The translations under genes were made by a program, and so were the position numbers. From Archaeoglobus sp. (GTDB taxonomy: Archaea > Halobacteriota > Archaeoglobi > Archaeoglobales > Archaeoglobaceae), in the NCBI GenBank assembly GCA_003978865.1, contig QNXS01000052.1, forward strand, positions 1 through 8,920: 8,920 bases of DNA, written 5' to 3'. Shown piece after piece: positions 6,187 through 8,920 of the stretch. A model generated the notes under the pieces. The model was not told the origin of the DNA. It ran no database searches and saw only the letters and a list, made by a program, of their open reading frames with translations. Every line of letters starts with the position of its first letter. Within the stretch, counting starts at the first letter, position 1.

Positions 6187-7438
6187 AAAAAGCATACTTT
6201 TTTTTCAAGTTTTTAATTTTTAATACGTATTTATAGTCACCTCTCACAACGACCCTAAATGCGTGTTCAATTACTTCTTTGTAGTACTCGCAGGAAGGAC
6301 TCTTTACGAAGAAAGTTCCAAACTCCGAATATACTTCTGCTGGACATGGACTCCCGCATATATTTCTAAATGGGCAGGTTCTACATTCTTCTATATTTTC
6401 AACTATTCTACCTCTCACGGACTTGTATGTGTCTAAGATATTGCTAAGAATATCCTCTGTGTAACCTGTAACTTTTCTTCTAAATTCCTCTAATCCAACG
6501 AATTCGCTGCACGGATAAAATCCATCAGTTGCAAGTGCAACGAACTTCTTGGCTGCACCACAAGGCGAAACATCACACTGCAAAACTCTGGCACTTGGAG
6601 CTAATATACCAAGAATGTAGTTTGCAAAATCGCCTACGACAATTCTCCTACCGTTTTTCGTGTGTTCAATTGCTCTTTCAACAGCTTTTATGAGGCTTTC
6701 ACTTGCATTTATTCTTAAATTTCTTCCAACCTCGGAAGTACCTCTTACAATATTCATTAGTACAACCGGAACTTTCCCAACAAGAAAGTCTATCATCTCT
6801 GGAAGATCTTCAAAGTTGTACTTTGTTATTGTTGTGATTACATTAAATTTGGGATATCCCTTCATCATTTCGATTATCTCAACTACTTTGTCGTAGTGTC
6901 CCCTGCCCCTAAGGAAATCTTCAACATCTTTTTTTGGAGAGTCGAATGATACTCCAATATTTACTTCTCTATTTTTTATGAATTCAACATCCTCCTCATT
7001 CAATAAAAAGCCGTTAGTCTGCAGCCCGAAGTTGAATTCAGGAAAGTCATCTATAGCATCAAATATCAAATCCTTAACTATAAGTGGTTCAGCTCCGTGG
7101 AATATAATCCAGTCTACTCCATACTCTCCAAGCATGTTTAAGTATCCACTTATCTCTTCATAAGTCATTGACTTTCCGTATTTTCTCTTCCGTTCTGGTA
7201 TGTAGCAGTATGGACAGCTGGCGTTACACCTGTCAGTTGGATTGAAATATATTGTTCTCACGTCAATTCCAAATCTGTGTTTACTCATTTCTTCTGATAA
7301 TTCATCTTTGACGTCCCGGTAAATGTTTCTAATTTCTTTTTCCTCGTTTTCATTGGCATAGACCCAAAAGTTTGTATCAGGATCGATATATAGAAATTTT
7401 TCAAGCCCAACAATCTTCATTTTCTTGAGGATTTCCAT
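6176..7438 (-). CDS. Radical SAM/SPASM enzyme, putative peptide maturase (CbpB-like)
   Basis: A 420-residue radical SAM protein with a C-terminal SPASM domain. Seen: C71-x3-C75-x2-C78 in TDRCNASCPYCYIP; HGAEP (114-118) in place of the common GGEP; LQTNG (139-143); and SPASM cysteines C288, C293, C310, then C352-x2-C355-x5-C361-x3-C365 and C383, the expected spacing for two auxiliary Fe-S clusters. Known: SPASM proteins of this shape usually modify ribosomally made peptides (thioether, C-C or related cross-links) or act in sulfatase/mycofactocin-type maturation. The HGAEP and CGSPCPAEVY features recall families annotated as CbpB; that match is from memory. ATG 7438 has a GGTGA Shine-Dalgarno four bases ahead. 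A 27-codon Cys-containing peptide ORF lies directly upstream on the same strand, a plausible substrate. It is cytoplasmic and oxygen-sensitive by type. Confidence 0.8.
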   Translation of the reverse strand: MEILKKMKIVGLEKFLYIDPDTNFWVYANENEEKEIRNIYRDVKDELSEEMSKHRFGIDVRTIYFNPTDRCNASCPYCYIPERKRKYGKSMTYEEISGYLNMLGEYGVDWIIFHGAEPLIVKDLIFDAIDDFPEFNFGLQTNGFLLNEEDVEFIKNREVNIGVSFDSPKKDVEDFLRGRGHYDKVVEIIEMMKGYPKFNVITTITKYNFEDLPEMIDFLVGKVPVVLMNIVRGTSEVGRNLRINASESLIKAVERAIEHTKNGRRIVVGDFANYILGILAPSARVLQCDVSPCGAAKKFVALATDGFYPCSEFVGLEEFRRKVTGYTEDILSNILDTYKSVRGRIVENIEECRTCPFRNICGSPCPAEVYSEFGTFFVKSPSCEYYKEVIEHAFRVVVRGDYKYVLKIKNLKKKYAFFES

Positions 7439-7442
7439 TTAA

Positions 7443-7447
7443 TCACC
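7443..7447 (-). promoter_or_regulatory. Shine-Dalgarno site of the radical SAM/SPASM gene
   Basis: On the minus strand GGTGA lies four bases before the ATG at 7438, embedded in an otherwise A/T-only stretch (7448-7470). It supports this start and independent translation of the maturase after the small peptide ORF. Confidence 0.6.
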
Positions 7448-7475
7448 ATATATAAAAATTAAAATTTAATATCCA

Positions 7476-7559
7476 CTAAAAAGGGCACTCCTCTCCCAGC
7501 ATTACATAGTGGGTAAGTCCTCCATCCTCACTGTTGCATTCAAACCTAAGACTGAGCAT
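7476..7559 (-). CDS. Small Cys-containing peptide, candidate precursor for the adjacent radical SAM/SPASM enzyme
   Basis: A 27-codon ORF just upstream of the maturase gene on the same strand, with 37 nt between its TAG and the next ATG. Seen in the peptide: Arg5, Cys8, an acidic patch N-S-E-D, the block GGLTHYVML (13-21), then GEE, Cys25, Pro, Phe and stop. The G-L-T-H-Y-V block with a cysteine before it recalls short CbpA-type precursors paired with CbpB-type enzymes; that is memory, not a search result. The frame is open further up to an in-frame ATG at 7628, giving 50 residues, but ATG 7559 is preferred: TATATATTA lies about 26 nt upstream, suiting a leaderless transcript, and no Shine-Dalgarno precedes either start. 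The ORF is short enough to be chance; position, strand and composition argue for a real gene. Confidence 0.5.
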   Translation of the reverse strand: MLSLRFECNSEDGGLTHYVMLGEECPF

Positions 7560-7579
7560 GTCTTCAATACTCAAGTAAG

Positions 7580-7592
7580 TTAATATATACGT
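7580..7592 (-). promoter_or_regulatory. TATA box for a possible leaderless peptide transcript
   Basis: Minus-strand ACGTATATATTAA lies 24 to 30 nt ahead of ATG 7559, the spacing expected of an archaeal TATA box when transcription begins at or next to the start codon. It favours the short 27-codon form of the peptide. No mapped start is available. Confidence 0.4.
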
Positions 7593-7605
7593 ATCGATAG
7601 TATTC

Positions 7606-7747
7606 GGTTGCCACCCGTTGTATAACATCAACAAACTATGGAGAATATGCTACCAATTGGAACTGTTCGCTCTCCTGAAGGAGCTCACAACTCATGAATT
7701 TATTTTTAAATTATTTTTAAATATTTTATATTCTGCCCGTGGCAACC
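7606..7747. repeat. 9-bp perfect inverted repeat bounding a 142-bp AT-rich segment
   Basis: GGTTGCCAC at 7606-7614 is inverted as GTGGCAACC at 7739-7747. Flanking bases show no clear target duplication. The enclosed segment holds AT-rich promoter-like sequence and no convincing gene. It might be a relic of a small non-autonomous element, the arms of a long hairpin, or a paired regulator site. Confidence 0.35.
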
Positions 7748-7792
7748 TTGTCCAATATCTCGAATTTCTACAATGGCAACGATTGCAGAACG
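7636..7792. other. Gene-free stretch upstream of the peptide cassette
   Basis: Between the end of the permease (7793) and the peptide start (7559) there is no convincing gene. The part at 7695-7735 is almost pure A/T and reads on the minus strand as several overlapping TATA-like boxes, a possible upstream promoter for the peptide and maturase genes. A 19-codon minus-strand ORF (7695-7636, starting M-S-C-E-L-L-Q) ends in TAG and has no other support. Confidence 0.4.
7700..7721. repeat. Perfect tandem 11-mer in AT-rich promoter-like DNA
   Basis: TTATTTTTAAA occurs twice head to tail (7700-7710 and 7711-7721). On the minus strand each copy reads TTTAAAAATAA, a TATA-like sequence, so the duplication doubles a potential core promoter upstream of the peptide cassette. 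Confidence 0.5.
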
Positions 7793-8590
7793 TTATAAAA
7801 CGTTTAGCAAGATCAAGGCTACGAGGAACTCCACGAAGGATGTGGCTAAAAGTGGAAATATGTAGTTTCCGTAGAGGATTTTGAATGGAAACGCAATCGC
7901 AAGTGGTAGATAGATTACTACGAAACCGGGGATTATCAAGAATATCAGAGGGCTGAGACCGGAATATAGATCCCTTCTGACTCCCATCTTCTCCGCTATG
8001 ATCAGCACGATAACAGACATAGCGAAAACCGACAGCGCTGTAGAGATTTCGACTGGAAAGTTCGGAGTCTTACCCCTAAGGGCGAATACGACATCAACAA
8101 CACCAACGGAAATCAGATATACAACCACTACAAGCAGGGTTTTGGCTATTATCACCGTCTTAGGTTTAATCGGCAAGGTTCTGGCTATACCCTCCCTCTC
8201 CAATCCGTGAAGGGAGTATGCGACCATGACGAGAAAGGCTGAGATAGCCATTATTGTTGCTATGCTCCCACGCGAAAGAAGAAGACCCTCCATCACGGGT
8301 AGCAAAACCAAGAAGCAAAGTGCTGGAGATCTCGAAATCAGCCTGATGTCCTTCTTAAGAAAAGCAACCGTAGGATTCGAAATTTTAAGCTTAAGCTCCG
8401 CTTTTCCAGCTTCCCATTCGAACTTGGCGAATATTTCGGTGATGTTCGATACTGCCCACCTCAAGGACAGATACGCCAAAAGAGACCACACTGCCATCCC
8501 AAAAAATGCGGTTGGAGTGTAAACTTTTGAAGATGGAAACGCAAAGCAGAACGGATATACGAGTGAGAGTATCAAGTTATTTGACATCAC
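7793..8590 (-). CDS. ABC-2-like transporter permease, C-terminal part (split by a frame change)
   Basis: A 265-codon hydrophobic protein ending in TAA at 7795-7793. It shows about eight membrane-spanning stretches (near residues 5-19, 27-46, 90-106, 109-128, 146-170, 183-199, 211-237 and 243-264). A cytoplasmic loop FLKKDIRLISRSP (78-89) and SLHGLEREGIARTLPIKP (126-143) are typical of archaeal ABC-2-like exporter permeases that work with a separate ATPase. The first codons, GTG 8590 then ATG 8587, overlap the stop of the upstream ORF, and no Shine-Dalgarno is visible close by. The sequence continues the membrane topology of that ORF, so the two were probably one gene of more than 370 residues. 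The substrate is unknown and no ATPase gene is in the window. Base composition is more GC-rich than in the genes to the left. Confidence 0.65.
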   Translation of the reverse strand: MMSNNLILSLVYPFCFAFPSSKVYTPTAFFGMAVWSLLAYLSLRWAVSNITEIFAKFEWEAGKAELKLKISNPTVAFLKKDIRLISRSPALCFLVLLPVMEGLLLSRGSIATIMAISAFLVMVAYSLHGLEREGIARTLPIKPKTVIIAKTLLVVVVYLISVGVVDVVFALRGKTPNFPVEISTALSVFAMSVIVLIIAEKMGVRRDLYSGLSPLIFLIIPGFVVIYLPLAIAFPFKILYGNYIFPLLATSFVEFLVALILLNVL

Positions 8591-8920
8591 GAGAGAGCGG
8601 AGTATGCCTCAACATTCCTGTAAAGCCAACCCATCGTGCTTGCAAACGCGTAGAAGGCGAAGAAAGTAAAAGCCCACACAACGTAATAGAAAACTCTGAT
8701 CACGCTCTTCCAACCAGAGCCGGTTGCTATCTTCGAGTAGAACAACCTCGAAAGGTATACAACCAACCCAATCGCAAAACTTTCTGAAACCAAGAGACCA
8801 ATGAAAGCGGGCACGGACGATATCGGAGATTTAACGATCATCGCAATCGGAAAGATTATCGTAATAGCTGTTATAGGTATGTCAAATATTCTGAAGAAAG
8901 TCAGCGATATAACTTTGGAT
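8587..8920 (-). CDS. ABC-2-like transporter permease, N-terminal part, cut by the window edge and ending at a frame change
   Basis: The frame is open from the right edge (first full codon 8919-8917) to a TGA at 8589-8587, 110 codons. An internal ATG at 8841 is not needed as a start because the upstream codons also encode membrane-like sequence (FDIPITAITIIFPIAMIV). Three hydrophobic stretches are visible: the edge segment, SVPAFIGLLVSESFAIGLVV, and VFYYVVWAFTFFAFYAFAST. The ORF ends in VEAYSALS right where the following ORF begins, at the minus-strand sequence GCTCTCTCGTGATG. Removing one CT unit would join them as ...AYSALVMSNNLIL... in one frame. The gene is therefore either frameshifted (pseudogene or sequencing error) or expressed by recoding. 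Its true start lies outside the window. Confidence 0.6.
   Translation of the reverse strand, partial: SKVISLTFFRIFDIPITAITIIFPIAMIVKSPISSVPAFIGLLVSESFAIGLVVYLSRLFYSKIATGSGWKSVIRVFYYVVWAFTFFAFYAFASTMGWLYRNVEAYSALS

Noticed and set aside
7665..7685. CTCCT-GA-AGGAG mini-dyad as a terminator or operator
   Set aside because: The loop is only 2 nt, the stem does not extend, and no T-tract follows on either strand.
7567..7695. Minus-strand pair of short open stretches (7695-7636 and 7635-7567) separated by TAG, raising the idea of a TAG-readthrough (pyrrolysine) peptide
   Set aside because: No pyrrolysine machinery is visible, there is no Shine-Dalgarno, and the second stretch overlaps another frame. 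Chance open frames are the simpler reading.
7618..7884. Plus-strand 88-codon ORF from a TTG start
   Set aside because: Its second half is antisense to the permease and its first half covers AT-rich promoter-like DNA. It has low-complexity composition, no ribosome site and no recognisable domain.
8226..8787. Plus-strand ORFs of 93-98 codons across the permease region
   Set aside because: They are antisense to the hydrophobic permease frames, rich in Arg/Ser/Thr as expected for shadows, and without motifs.
1..8920. CRISPR array, tRNA/rRNA genes or insertion-sequence transposase
   Set aside because: No regularly spaced repeats, no cloverleaf or rRNA signature, and no transposase-like ORF were found on either strand.

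Overview
The window reads as archaeal chromosomal DNA, most likely from Archaeoglobales or a close euryarchaeal relative. The evidence is a tetraether-lipid synthase (Tes)-type radical SAM gene, a surface solute-binding protein with a PGF-CTERM-like C-terminal sorting signal, archaeal TATA-like boxes, GGAGGTG/GGTGA Shine-Dalgarno sites, and AGA/AGG- and AUA-rich codon use. The lineage call is inference; no rRNA or marker gene is present.

Layout from left to right. (1) 2-142 (+): C-terminal end of a MarC-family membrane protein, followed by a T8 tract that may terminate transcription. (2) 291-3071 (+): the Tes-like radical SAM enzyme and, 15 nt later, an HD-domain phosphohydrolase; probably one operon. 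(3) 3218-6098 (+): a branched-chain-amino-acid-type ABC uptake cluster with binding protein, LivG-type ATPase and LivF-type ATPase. No LivH/LivM permease genes are present. The cluster starts behind a promoter whose TATA-like element sits inside nested inverted repeats. (4) 6176-7559 (-): a convergent two-gene cassette. It encodes a 27-residue peptide with two cysteines and a GGLTHYVM block, then, 37 nt downstream, a radical SAM/SPASM enzyme of the peptide-modifying type. This is the best candidate in the window for a little-described system, a RiPP-like precursor plus maturase. (5) 7560-7792: a mostly non-coding AT-rich stretch with promoter-like sequence, a tandem 11-mer and a 9-bp inverted repeat. 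(6) 7793-8920 (-): an ABC-2-like multispanning permease read in two overlapping frames. The break lies at a GA/CT dinucleotide repeat, and removing one CT unit would restore a single reading frame. The gene runs off the right edge.

Functionally the window is a patchwork of membrane and surface genes (lipid cross-linking, solute uptake, an exporter-type permease) plus a small peptide-modification cassette. Function calls rest on motifs and family memory. No database search was possible.
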